This document shows, one piece after another, positions 1 to 9,939 of a DNA stretch of 64,000 nucleotides. Where the stretch lies: contig OZ026518.1 in assembly GCA_964019695.1 (NCBI GenBank), positions 72,675,254 to 72,739,253 of the forward strand, written 5' to 3'. A model generated the notes under the pieces. The model was not told where the DNA came from and made no database searches. It saw only the letters and a list, made by a program, of their open reading frames with translations. Positions within the stretch are counted from its first letter, which is position 1. Every line of letters starts with the position of its first letter. The DNA comes from Loripinus fragilis (taxonomy: Eukaryota > Mollusca > Bivalvia > Lucinida > Lucinidae). A program made the translations under genes and the position numbers.

Positions 1-350
1 TATACACATCATAAGTCCAGTTAAACAAAATTTTTGAGCGTAAAATTGTGAAAAAAATCTAAACCATCAGTTTTAACATAAATTTTGGGTGCTCAAACGA
101 GCCGTCTCATCCAGACGGTTCTTTTGAATACAACCAACATATAGTTTTGGGTGCTCAAAAGACCCATCTCATTGAGACCGTTCTTTTGAGAACCTACAAC
201 ATATGTTTTGCTTGAGAAATAACAAATTATATCTTAATTACCCAGGCCTCCAAATAAGAGTGTGTACTGGAAAATTATTTTTCTTATTACTCAACCAAAA
301 CATATGTTGTGGGTACTCAAAACACACGTTTAAATTGATGGGTAAGGAAA
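1..350. repeat. FB1 fold-back elements, at least one full plus one partial copy (IFT172 intron 4)
   Basis: Two consecutive cores (around 95-135 and 140-200) have the pattern TTTTGGGTGCTCAAA, an inverted CCGTCTCA/TGAGACGG pair, TTCTTTTGAG and ACAACATATG. A third partial arm is at 275-345. The outer sequences (TTTTTGAGCGTAAAATTGT on the left, a CCTCCAAATAAGAG block on the right) recur at 38190-38450, 40795-40990 and 57310-57530, so this is a dispersed family. Confidence 0.75.
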
Positions 351-3300
351 TATGCACAAACTATCCTTATCTGAGCCCATGATTACCTACTCATATCTCA
401 GGGCCTGTATGTGATAGGTACTAAAATCATAAAAACTGGCCCATATGAATTTTACCTTTCCATCAGCTGTTCCAAATACAATGGGTTGGTCCGAGGGCCA
501 AATCAAACAAGTTACAGCACTCTGTTGGATAAACTTGTTACAAATCACCTTTTTCTCTCCCCTGGAATAATAAAAGAGAAATCTTCAGTTACATGTTAAG
601 GATCGGGAGGGGGGGACAGGAGGTCTGGACCCCCCCTTAAAAATCACAAAAATAGGATTTCTTAGCAATATTAGTCTGGATCCCCTGTAAAAACACAAAG
701 CTTACAAGCCAGAATTCAGTGTTGGGCCACCATAGGCCCGCCAGCGAAATGCCATTTTAATGGCGTTTCGCTGGCGGGCCGATGATGGCCCACTTATTGT
801 GGTAATTATATCCCCTCTTCCCTAATCAATTAAAAAAAAGGTAAAAAAAAAAGGTAAAAAAAGTTGGACCCCCTCTGAAAAAACTTTCTGGATTCGCTCA
901 TGAGTTAGAATGTACTTCAAGGCTTAATGTTTTCAGTCATCAGACAGTCAGAGAGAACCTGTCAAAAAGTTGAGGATTGGCATTATTTCTAACCAACACA
1001 AAATAAGTGGAGGGAAATCACTTTTGAAAACCACTGATATCAATATTGATATTGATATACTATATCAATATCAATATCTTAGCTATTTTTATTGATTTAT
1101 CAATATGGATGACAGCTATATTTTAGGCTTAATTCACTTGGGAAAAGTTTTGGTCCACAAGCATGTGTCCACAAGCATGTATACATAAAATATAGGTATG
1201 AAAAATATGCATTTTTTACAAAAAACTGTCAGTACAAAGGTTCCTTACAGTTTTCATAGCCATAACAATGACAGAGTATAAAATTTAGATTTTTTGTTTG
1301 CAAATTCAAGAAAACTTCAATATAAAGTTTCACCATACAGGTTTTCACATTTTAAGCACTGATTTGCTGTGTGATTCAAAAAGAGGACCCTTTAATTTAT
1401 TTTTGGAACCCTCAGCACAGAGTGAGCCTCTTAAAGCACATTATTCAGGGGATTATTAAACCCTAAATTTAATATTCTGTAAAATAAATACTGAATAGAT
1501 ACTACTTTTTCTATGACTATTAACCCTTAACATGCTGAATATTTTTATATACTACACTCCTCCCCAATTTTTCGCCTATAAATCTGCAGCATTTCACTTG
1601 TAAGCATGTATTTTCAATCAGAGTGGAAAACAGTGTGGATCCCAATCAGATGGCTTAGTAAGAAGCCAATTGATCTGGATCTACAGTGTTTTCAAAAAAA
1701 AAGATAAATCTGAACTCAGCAGGACAAAGGTTAAGAAATGTTCATAAGACACCTACCAGTCTTCACCTAGCTTGTACACATAAACTATGTTGTCTGTCTG
1801 TCCTATTGCTAGTTTTGTTGAATCAGCAGAAAATGCTATTCCTTTGATGGTGTAACTCCTCTTTCCATACTGAAATTAGCATAAAACTTTCATGTGAGAT
1901 ACAAACAGCAGGGTTCCCACATAAATTCAAAAACAAAATTCCATGATTATTCCATGATTTTTCCGTGATCAATAATGTAATTTCCATGATCATTTAACAC
2001 GCGGCATCCAACTTCCCCTCTTCGCAACATCCTCAGTATTCTTTACCACACTGAGCATAGTTGTGACTAACTGTTATTAGAACATGTCTTTCTTATATCT
2101 TTATTCTTTTCAATATTTCTTTCAATATTTCTTTCAATAATTCATCATTCTATATCTTTTCCCAAATAACTAGCCAAAAAGGTCACTTATATGGCCAATT
2201 TTAAAATCAGAAACACCATATTACCTGAATGATTGAATTGAAATGGCTCCAAAAGTTTTAAGATAATGTATTTTGATTAACTTTTATTCAGGCTTTCAAG
2301 TGCCCTTCCACGAAAAAGTAGGGAAAAGAAGGATACATTTTTTGAAAAAGTAGGGATTATCCAATGTAAAAGGTAGGGAAAGTAGGGCTTTTTCAAACCA
2401 ATAATTCATAACAATGAGTTATTAAATTAATGATAATATATCAAAATAAGCAGGATAAAAGTGGTGACAATAAAATTATCCCAAAACAGAATGACTTTAG
2501 CAGCTGAAAATTTCAAAGTGAGAAATTGAGTGGTCATTTACCAAAAAAAAACAAGTTTAATTATTGAGAAATCTGAGCGAGCGAAGCGAGCCGGGATTTT
2601 TTTTGAGGATTTTATTGCATAAATGACATTTTAAGTGAGAAAGTTTGGATAGTAAAAGTAAGAAAGATGGCGAAGATCAGGAATCGATACAATCAAGTAA
2701 CACACCTGACCCAGGATACCACATGGGAAAGTAACAAAACCACAACAAACATCACAAACAAGAGCCAAGAGGTCAGCCCTTTCCCAGCAGGTGACCACAA
2801 GGCAGCAATGAACAGACGCAAAAGCATGACAATCACAAGACATAAATAATACAAATGATCCACAAAAGAAGAACCGCCTTGGAACGGTCAGTAAAAATAT
2901 TTTACTGGAGGGCTTAAACAGGTTTCACAGAGCCAACCTCACCCTTAGTTCAGATGTTGATCAAGACGCATAGATTTTGGTTTGCATGAAAGACCCTTAA
3001 CTTATCCATGCATCATCTCCTAGAACATATAAATCAAGATATAAAAAGGAGATAAAGCAAAGATAAGGACTCAACAGTACATAAATATGAATACCAGCGC
3101 AAAAGAAATCCAACAGGTAAACCCTGGTTGGCCTGACAACAGCCAAAGCATCAGGCCCCTACCATCTCATCAATAGATAAATTTTTAAGTCGGAACCGTC
3201 ATAGAGTCTGAAGTCCGACCCACCGGCGTGCAATTAAAGAGGAAAGCAGTAAGGCATTTTCATGAAAATGTAGGGAAAAGTAGAACAAAAAACTATGATT

Positions 3301-6300
3301 TGTAGGGCCCGCTTGAATGCCTGTTTTATATGATTCACTCTGCAAAGAATCTGATAGGTCAAAAGATTCAATGCGGCTTTTACATTCCATTCAAAAACGT
3401 ATGAATATTTATATACGAATAAAAGAATACTTCTGACATGCCTAAAATGCATACATTTTTAAGGCTACATGTATCTGGCTATAAAATATCTGGCACAACA
3501 AGTGCAGGCCCTGTTGTGGACCAAACATGCATTTTGAATCAATAATAAAAACTTAAATCACCAGTTGCCAGAAAACAAGCAGTCAAACACATAAATTACT
3601 TCACAAAATTCCATGATTTTTCCATGATTTTTCAGTTTTTTTTCAAATTCCATGATTTTTCCATGCATGGAACTTTTTTTTGTGATTTTCCAGGTTTTCC
3701 AGTGCTCGTGGGAACCCTGAAACAGCCGTTGAAATACATACAAGGCCAATGTGTGTTTGTGATTAATCCTTATATATATTACAAGGGTCTGGAAATACCA
3801 TGCCCGTCGACTTGTCCGACCGGGTCCCATTTCATTCAGGACATTTTAGAAATTTCCATGTCCTTGGACAAATACAAAGTTTAAATGCAATTCTGTATTT
3901 CATATTTGATTAATTATTTAGAACTTGCATGTTGTTTGGAGGACAGTGTGGATCCTGATCAGCTGGCCTCTGCAGAAGCCAGCTGATCTGGATCTAGTTT
4001 GTATTTAGATTCAGCACAGTTAAAGGGCTAAGCTAAGTTCATAGTGCATTATCGGCCCTTTGGGACAAGTAAAACTTTCTTCAGACAAGTACATTATTAG
4101 GGTTCAAGTTGGGCCCTGACATTAGGAAGATGTGACTTCTCCTTCCAGGAAGATCAGGGAGAAGTGACAGTCAGATAAGGAGAAGTTATAGCGCAAAATT
4201 ATGGCATTTTCTGTCGGTTTAGAAGCTAATTAGACATTACACATACTCTTGCCATTAAATGGAAGGAGAAATATGATGCAGTGGTAGTAGATTCACTAGA
4301 TTGTCACCACAGCTTGTGGTGACAGAATGAAAATGAGTCTCCCTAAAAATTTATTTTTTTAATGAGACTCCCACTTCTCCCTGGGTCCCATTTGGGCGAA
4401 ATTTTCTGCCCCTAGGGCGACTATTTCGCCTTAGTCGCCCCCTTGCTTATTCCCTGCATTATGGGCATTTACTTGTCCCTGGGCAAGTATAGAACTTTGC
4501 TATTTCCACACCACTGGTTATAATGAATGAATCTAAGGAGACCCTTTGATTTATACTTTGGAACCCTTAATGTAAGGACATGAGAGTCCCAGGGACTCTT
4601 AAAATTGGGGTAAACCCTGGAGAGAGCTGTGAAAATCCCTAAAGAAACTGGAAAATTTACCTTGGAATCTGCTGGCTTGAGTGAGAACTTGTCTCTCTTC
4701 TCTCCATGTTCATCATAAAGCAGGATGACTCGATCTGATGTACATACTGCTAACTTCATATTATTGGCTGACCAAGCCATGGCACATATCTTTGCTGCTC
4801 CATCCTGAAAGTTTACACACAGACACTAAGGCCAATCTTAAAAAAATATTTTTGTTTCCCCTTGCCCAACCCTGTTTTACCAGCATGGGTCGGTCGGTCG
4901 AAAAATGTCTTTTTAACTTCTCAAATTTGATACCCATTTAACTTAATTGTAAATAATCCTACATAGGCAATAAAATTAAATACACAAACAATTTGCTAAC
5001 TAAGAATCTTTTTTAAAGATAACACTGTTTATATTGGACAATTCTCTAAGTTTGCAATGAAATTTTTTAAAAAAATCTTGACTGGGAATTGAAATAATTT
5101 TTTGGGGGGTAGGGCATTTTTTCAGGGTCAGTTGGGTAAGGGGAAATAAATGAAATTATAATTTAGGCCTAAGTGTAGTGCAGGTTTCAAGTGCGCTTCT
5201 TCGACCCTTTATTTACTAGTGACACTAGGGCTGTGACGATATATCGATACATCGATACTTATCGATCTGACTTGGCCGATACCGTATTGATACGCTTGGG
5301 TGCTGTATCGCGATACTTTCAGAAATTTTACTAGCAGCAAATTTGGTAATTTCTAATCTCAAAATATATATTCAAGTATATTCTATTCTTACAGTGTAAA
5401 TGTTCACTACTTAAAACAAGATCAAATGGACAAAGAGGCAAAAGTAATGATAGATAAAAAAAAATCTGTTGTGCCCTCATAGGGCAACCACATGCCAATT
5501 ACTTGGTGTTATTCAAATGCCTGTATAGAATTTTTTTAAGTTAGGTTTTGTGCTTCCACAAAATAGGGATACCTTTTAAGATTTAACAGGACCTGCTGAG
5601 ATCTATCAATTAACTTCATATTTGCTGGTCTTAATAGTGTGTATTACATGTTTCACTAGACAAAGACATGTAATTTCAGTATACAACATAAATGTCGAAT
5701 CAATGGTCAATTTTCCAAAAAGAGTGACAAAAATATTTGTCTTATTGAATGGTTTGCAAATGGAATTGAAAAAAGTGCAAACTTTTCATCAATATACTAT
5801 AGGAATAGTGCTTCTAAGTGTTAATATATCCGTGTCGATATATCCTGATACGTATCGTATCGCATTGCATGTATTGCGATATGTATCGTATCGGGTGACA
5901 GCCCTAAGTGACACCTACATGTAAATACATACTTTGGCAAATAGTGAACACCAAATGCCGCATAATGCAGCATTTCATCAGGATCTACACTATTTGCCAA
6001 GACAAAGATGATCTTCAGTGAAAGAAATGCAATTTCTATTTGAAAATTGTTACCATTTCTATTTGGAAATTGTAACCCAGAGATTTTCCTAGGCCTGATA
6101 AATTGGGGCTGAATATCGAACCCTTCCCAATGATAAAAATGTCAGCAAAAACTTCCCAAAATGCTGAGTATCATGCCCAAATTCTTAGTTCTACATTTTG
6201 GTGAAATTTTCATGAAAATCCAAACAAAAATAGCAAAGCCACAGATGCATGTAAATTTGCATAAAAATGCGAATGAAAACATGTTTTCGGGTCAACTCGG

Positions 6301-7324
6301 CCTGAGTCAAGTCAGCCTGGTCCCATTTTAAGCCTACTTTTTGCATGCTGGTGGGAATGTGTTTAATAAAAAAAAGAGTTTGTTCAAAAAAAGTTGGAGG
6401 AAGGATGTCTGATACTTAGAAACATATTTATGCGCCGCTTACCGGTATTCCATTTTCAAAACCGTACAAGGTACACTCTGTATCAGTTGACATAGCGTGT
6501 CCAGGAGGCTGACCGCACTAATAAGTAACAGAGTTCTCACTAACTCCAAATTTGGATTATTTTACTTCAACTTTTGGATTCTGACTCATTCTTTTTCAAA
6601 AGTGCCAATAGAAAAGTATGGTAAAACTCCAATTTTTCTGGCAAACAGCATTGTTACTCCTATTTTCAAAACCCTAGTGAGAACTCTTTACTCATACTTT
6701 TTTTAAACAATTGATAGTTCCTTTCATGTTAATTGCTTTGATCAGGCTTTTAATTTACTAATCTAGTGTTCAGAAAACATAAATTGCCTTGTTTGCAAGC
6801 TATGGGAACTTGTGCATTACAAAAAGCGCGAAAACTTGCATTAAAGGCAGGCATTACCTTTAATCAGGTGTACACCTTTAATTAAATCCACAAAGAGCTT
6901 AATTGCAATGTCTGTCAATTAGAAAATATGTTTTCATTAATAAGAGACCAAACATTTATTTTTCAAAGGTTACAATGGAATCTACACCAGGGTGAGTTGA
7001 CCCAGGCCTAGTTGACTCAAGGCCGAGTTGACCTGCCAGCATATATTGTGAGAAGTTTACATTGGAGTAGATTGTGCCACAAGGCCCGATACGGCATACG
7101 GAAAAGTAATCTGTGCTTGTTATGAATTATCTATTTAACATGAGTATTTGTTTCCTTCCACCCGCAGAGAATAATCCGGTATCCAGATAGAAGGACCAAG
7201 TTGAGATGAATCCTTTATTTTGTGCTTATTGATTGACGAATCGTTTCCCTTGTGATCTCCTTAGATATAAATATTTTACCTGAGGAGGCAACAAAGTCTT
7301 CATATGCTTCAGCTGCATACTCAT
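1..7324 (-). CDS. IFT172: IFT172, intraflagellar transport protein 172, 5' part (coding exons 1-4; gene runs off the left edge)
   Basis: IFT172 is a peripheral subunit of the IFT-B complex, which carries cargo along the ciliary axoneme and helps tip turnaround; full-length animal proteins are about 1750 residues (family knowledge). Four exons join in frame with GT/AG borders: 7324-7280, 4804-4661, 1869-1757 and 561-456, giving 408 bases or 136 codons. The translation includes [55 protein letters not shown] and [10 protein letters not shown], which follow the start of vertebrate IFT172 closely. These are the first WD40 blades of the N-terminal propeller. The start is the ATG at 7324 ([15 protein letters not shown]); a second in-frame ATG at 7318 would drop two residues and equally matches the usual start. 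The next exon is not visible in bases 1-455, so it lies outside the window. Introns of 2475, 2791 and 1195 bases are full of MITEs. Confidence 0.95.
456..561 (-). CDS. IFT172: IFT172 coding exon 4
   Basis: The 106 bases complete the split Trp codon and then read [18 protein letters not shown] and [17 protein letters not shown]. The acceptor TTATTCCAG precedes 561 and the donor GTAAAATTC follows 456 in phase 0. A 62-residue ORF on the plus strand here (411-599) is only the shadow of this exon. Confidence 0.94.
724..792. repeat. GC-rich near-perfect hairpin in IFT172 intron 3
   Basis: Two 22-base arms (beginning GGCCCGCCAGCGAAATGCCA) pair with one G:T-type mismatch around a 2-base TT spacer. 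A further interrupted complementarity, GGGCCACCAT/ATGATGGCCCA, lies outside them. It is strikingly GC-rich against its surroundings. It may be a small fold-back transposon or a stem-forming RNA; nothing here decides between them. Confidence 0.75.
1037..1079. repeat. AT-rich palindrome (TATCAATATTGATAT series)
   Basis: Repeated ATATCAAT/ATTGATAT words form overlapping inverted repeats in IFT172 intron 3. It looks like simple AT-rich palindromic sequence without further structure. Confidence 0.6.
1524..1730. mobile_element. piggyBac-type MITE, degenerate FB2 copy (IFT172 intron 3)
   Basis: The 207-base element lies between TTAA at 1520-1523 and TTAA at 1731-1734, the target duplication expected of piggyBac. 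The ends are CCCTTAACATGCTGAAT and, inverted, CCTTTGTCCTGCTGAG. The interior holds the FB2-like pair GTGTGGATCCCAATCAG and TTGATCTGGATCTACAG. It has no coding capacity, so it is non-autonomous. Confidence 0.7.
1757..1869 (-). CDS. IFT172: IFT172 coding exon 3
   Basis: The 113 bases encode [19 protein letters not shown] and then [18 protein letters not shown] plus the first two bases of a Trp codon. The acceptor is GCTAATTTCAG above 1869. The donor is GTAGGTGT starting at 1756. The phase-2 break is completed by the first G of exon 4. Confidence 0.94.
2655..2850 (+). repeat. Dispersed repeat family with relic reading frame (GATCAGGAATCGATACAATC family)
   Basis: The block contains GATCAGGAATCGATACAATC, TGACCCAGGATACCA and GAGGTCAGCCCTTTCC. 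It recurs at 43150-43262 in the same orientation and reversed at 15690-15850, 19590-19740 and 45690-45990. One frame reads [17 protein letters not shown] and [14 protein letters not shown]. Five diverged copies in one window mean the short ORFs here are repeat-derived, not genes. It lies in IFT172 intron 2. Confidence 0.75.
3595..3720. repeat. CCATGATTTTTCCATG short-motif repeat block
   Basis: The motif ATTCCATGATTTTTCCATG occurs three times here. A related block lies at 1905-1990 next to GGGTTCCCAC. The reverse complement (CTGGAAAACCTGGAAAATC) is a recurrent non-coding repeat style in invertebrates. Both copies are inside IFT172 intron 2 or at its edge. Confidence 0.55.
3935..4035. repeat. 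Degenerate FB2-like fold-back
   Basis: The pair GTGTGGATCCTGATCAGCTGG / CCAGCTGATCTGGATC forms an imperfect palindrome around CCTCTGCAGAAG. It resembles the copy inside 1524-1730. The element's ends are not resolved. Confidence 0.6.
4661..4804 (-). CDS. IFT172: IFT172 coding exon 2
   Basis: This exon has 48 codons from [12 protein letters not shown] to KPADSK. The acceptor is AAACTTTCAG just above 4804 and the donor is GTAAATTT below 4661; both borders are phase 0. The exon carries the first WD40 blade, including the strongly conserved [14 protein letters not shown]. An ORF track reads through the donor into intron sequence after KPADSK. Confidence 0.95.
5226..5906. mobile_element. hAT-type non-autonomous element (IFT172 intron 1)
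   Basis: The 681-base element is bounded by TAGGGCTGTGACGAT and, inverted, TAGGGCTGTCACCCGAT. A perfect 8-base target duplication AGTGACAC lies at 5218-5225 and 5907-5914. Sub-terminal inverted clusters of ATCGATAC and GTATCGTATCG follow. The 8-base duplication and the TAGGG-type end are hAT characters. No transposase frame remains; a 100-residue ORF inside is incidental. Confidence 0.88.
5930..6012. repeat. FB3 palindrome
   Basis: The sequence runs TTTGGCAAATAGTG, CATAATGCAG and ATTTCATCAGGATCTACACT, then TTTGCCAA, an imperfect palindrome of about 75 bases. The same palindrome recurs at 7975, 27115, 28610, 29812, 40245, 63135 and 63895. Confidence 0.75.
6290..7033. repeat. Segment with inverted GTCAACTCGGCC-repeat ends (IFT172 intron 1)
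   Basis: The left end reads GGTCAACTCGGCCTGAGTC (6290 on). The right end is the inverse, ending GGCCGAGTTGACC at 7033, with two extra internal units (GAGTTGACCCAGGCC, TAGTTGACTC). The 744-base segment therefore has inverted ends built of short tandem units. The unit resembles the 16-base tandem repeat at 16961-17064. No target duplication is evident. Confidence 0.55.
6523..6695. mobile_element. Small MITE-like element with AGAGTTCTCACTA inverted ends
   Basis: The word AGAGTTCTCACTA near 6530 and its inverse TAGTGAGAACTCT near 6675 bound about 170 bases. The outer flanks AAGTAAC and TTTACTCA extend the symmetry. It lies inside IFT172 intron 1. No superfamily can be assigned. Confidence 0.55.
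7280..7324 (-). CDS. IFT172: IFT172 coding exon 1
   Basis: This 45-base coding part encodes [15 protein letters not shown], the short lead-in before the first WD40 blade. The exon ends in CAG at 7280, followed by the donor GTAAAATA, in phase 0. Exon 2 resumes with GAT at 4804. The extent of the 5' untranslated region is not determinable from sequence alone. It is too short for ordinary ORF calling and was found by reading upstream from exon 2 for the family's known start. Confidence 0.88.
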
Positions 7325-7708
7325 CTTGGCTGTATAAGTTTTTTACTCATGCACTATGGAATTTTCTAAGCGTCCGTAGTTTCTGAAAAACAAAAGTCTG
7401 TCAGAAAAGGAATTTCAGCTGCTCGGCGCAGTCTCGTATATACGTGACGAAGAGCTATGTGGTGTTTTGTTTTGCTTACAAAAACTCACCTATACAACCA
7501 ACGTGTTTTTCGTCAGTTAAAACAAATAGATCTTATGTTCTTTTTGATAAATAACGACAATAAAATAATACGAAAACGTGTATTATCCAGCTCTTTCATC
7601 CGTTACTATGGTCCTGTTTACAAATGGCCGCGCCATCGCTAGAAGATTCGTACCAAATGATATTCGTAACTTAGTGTATATTCGGTTGCGGTACTGCACA
7701 GTCGGTTA

Positions 7709-7712
<4 letters not shown>
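7325..7712 (-). other. IFT172 5' flank, probable promoter and 5' UTR
   Basis: This stretch lies directly upstream of the IFT172 start codon. It contains a few CpG-bearing words (GCTCGGCGCAGTCTCG near 7424, GCCGCGCCATCGC near 7627) in otherwise AT-rich sequence. I see no clear TATA box or initiator that would fix the transcription start, so the promoter assignment is from position only. Confidence 0.4.

Positions 7713-7791
<79 letters not shown>
7713..7791. repeat. (GA)n microsatellite, about 39 units
   Basis: An uninterrupted GA dinucleotide run of 79 bases. An apparent Leu-Ser repeat ORF on the minus strand is the translation of this run and is not a gene. It sits about 390 bases upstream of the IFT172 start. 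Confidence 0.97.
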
Positions 7792-7794
<3 letters not shown>

Positions 7795-7824
7795 CAAACC
7801 TTCCCAAGGGGCACCTGTTCCAGT

Positions 7825-7925
7825 AACAAGTTCGAGACAGTTCACCGACAAGACAGTTCACCGACACGCATTTGAAGACATATCACCGACAGAATTGATT
7901 ACTAGGACAGTTCACTGACAAATTA
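7825..7925. repeat. GACAGTTCACCGACA short repeats
   Basis: The motif GACAGTTCACCGACA or close variants (ATATCACCGACAG, GACAGTTCACTGACA) occurs four times in 100 bases. It is a small diverged tandem cluster. Confidence 0.65.
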
Positions 7926-7974
7926 TAGTTCTATATATCATATTTGTAAAATGAATATCAGATATTTACTATTA

Positions 7975-8080
7975 TTATGTACTTTGAAAACTTGACAAAC
8001 AGTAAAGACCGAGGTGGAATGCCGCACAATGCAGTGTTTCATCCGGGTCTACACTGTTTGCTAAACAATCTTGAGAGAAT
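7975..8080. repeat. FB3 palindrome
   Basis: The copy contains GAATGCCGCACAATGCAGTG and TTTCATCCGGGTCTACACTG then TTTGCTAA. The minus frame reads [19 protein letters not shown], a peptide style that recurs at 28610 and 29812. Confidence 0.75.
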
Positions 8081-8179
8081 GAAATAGAATTTTTATTTGG
8101 AAATAATTTATTACTCGGACCCAGTATACCCGGACTGGTCACTGACATACAGGTAAATGAATATATTGGAAATGTCTGA

Positions 8180-9760
8180 TTATATTTGGCATATCTTATC
8201 AGAATTGAGTTGATCTTGGGGTCTTTCACAGGCTTTAATCCAGGATCTGCACTGCTCAAGAGGCGATCACCTGATCTCTTTGATAATGTTAAAATAGGTC
8301 AAGGTCAACTAAAGCTTATAATGAAACATATTTTGTTTTACCATATATTGGGGCTCGTCCATTTTGGCCAAGTGACCTAAACAATCTAATACAGCCCAGC
8401 GATTTCTGTGAAAAAGATGTTTAAATAGGTATGTGGCAGCCAAAATGAGTGGCCTTAGATAAAAGGTCACAGGTGAGCTTGACATTTGGTACTTATATAA
8501 AATCAAGGTCTCATTAGGTTAAACATTTCAGCTTAAACAGTTATAGAAAAATGAAACTTTTCAAGATTTCCCCATATAAATGCACCAGGAATCAAATTTG
8601 ACCTTGCGATAAAGTAGGTCAAGGTCAACATAGATTCACCATTTATGCAAACCTCGTAGGCCCCACATCCCCAATGCTACATGCCAAGTCCCAAGGCCAT
8701 TGGCCTTTTGGTTCCAGAGCAGATTATATTTAAAGAATTTTTACCATATATGGGCGTGGTGGCCATCTTAGTCATATGACCAGAACAATTTGTAAAACTT
8801 TTGGCTAACCTATCATAAGGAGTCGTCATATGAAATTTGAGTTAATTGGTCTAGTGGTTTCTGATATATTGGTGGGACTCCAATATGAGCAACATTGGCT
8901 GAAAGTTCAAAGGTCAACCTCAGGACAAATAGACCTTGACCTTTGAAACTTATTTATAGCCAATGCATTATCAGATTGAACATATCAAGCGAGAATAATG
9001 AATTTGGCTTCCACAGTATTCAAAAAATCAACTTTTCAAAAAAATACCATTTAAATGCATTATAAAGCAAATGTGACCTTGACGTTAAGTAGATCAAGGT
9101 CATCTTAGGATCATCATTTGAACAAACTTGGTAGGCCCCACATCCCTAATGCTACATACCAAGTCCCAAGGTCACTGGCCTTCTGGTTCTGGAGAAGATT
9201 GTTAAAGGGTTTTAACCATATATGGGCATGGCGGTCATCTTGGCCATGTGACCAAAATATTTTGTATACATGTTAGCTAACTTATCACAAGGAGTCTTCT
9301 CATGAAATTTGAGTTCGATTGGGCCAAAGTCTTATGAGAAAACTATGTTTGAATATATTGATGGGACTCCAATATGAGCAACCTAAGCTGGAAGGTCAAC
9401 GGTCAGCCTTGACCTTTGGAACTTATTTATAGCCGTTGTCTCATTAGGTTAAACATATCTAGTGAGAATAATGACTAAGGCTTCCAACCTAGGATCATCA
9501 TTTGAACAAACTTGCTAGGCCTCACATCCCCAATGCTACATACCAAGTCTAAATGTCATCTTGCTTCTGGAGAAGAAGATTTTAAAGGGGTTTACCATAT
9601 ATGGGCGTGGCGGCCATCTTGGTAATGTGACCATGACCATTTGAACAAGTTTTCATTCCCGCGTCCTAAGGAGTATCCATAATAAAATGAATTAAATTGG
9701 TGCAGTGGTTTCAGAGGAGGAGACGTTTGAAAATGTTGATGGACGGACGGAAGACAGACA
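8180..9760 (+). repeat. Diverged tandem array, units of about 380-470 bases (TATGGGCGTGGCGGCCATC family)
   Basis: The anchor ACCATATATGGGCGTGGCGG with GTGACC downstream occurs at about 8338 (weak), 8742, 9212 and 9591. Each is followed by ATATGAAATTTGAGTT, ATTGATGGGACTCCAATATG and CCACATCCCCAATGCTACAT blocks in the same order. Single copies also lie at 16190-16720 and 34020-34255. The frames are broken and carry no gene. Confidence 0.8.
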
Positions 9761-9939
9761 GAATCATATAAGAGGTTGCCATGGAAACCATGCATTTTCA
9801 CATAGCCCATACCAAATTTCTTTTGAGGAGAACTTCGTTTCACATTCTGAGTCTCCCACTGAACAATTTGGCATGAATTTAAAAGGCCCTAGGAGTGCAG
9901 GATAGACCGTACCTTAACCCCTCCCCTAGGCTTATAGTT

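Noticed and set aside
6421..6500. Possible extra minus-strand exon (ATGTCAACTGATACAGAG with GGTAAGC donor)
   Set aside because: Its frame does not match IFT172, and exon 1 (7280) joins exon 2 (4804) perfectly without it.
7639..7851. ORF with a long Leu-Ser repeat
   Set aside because: It is the translation of the (GA)n microsatellite.
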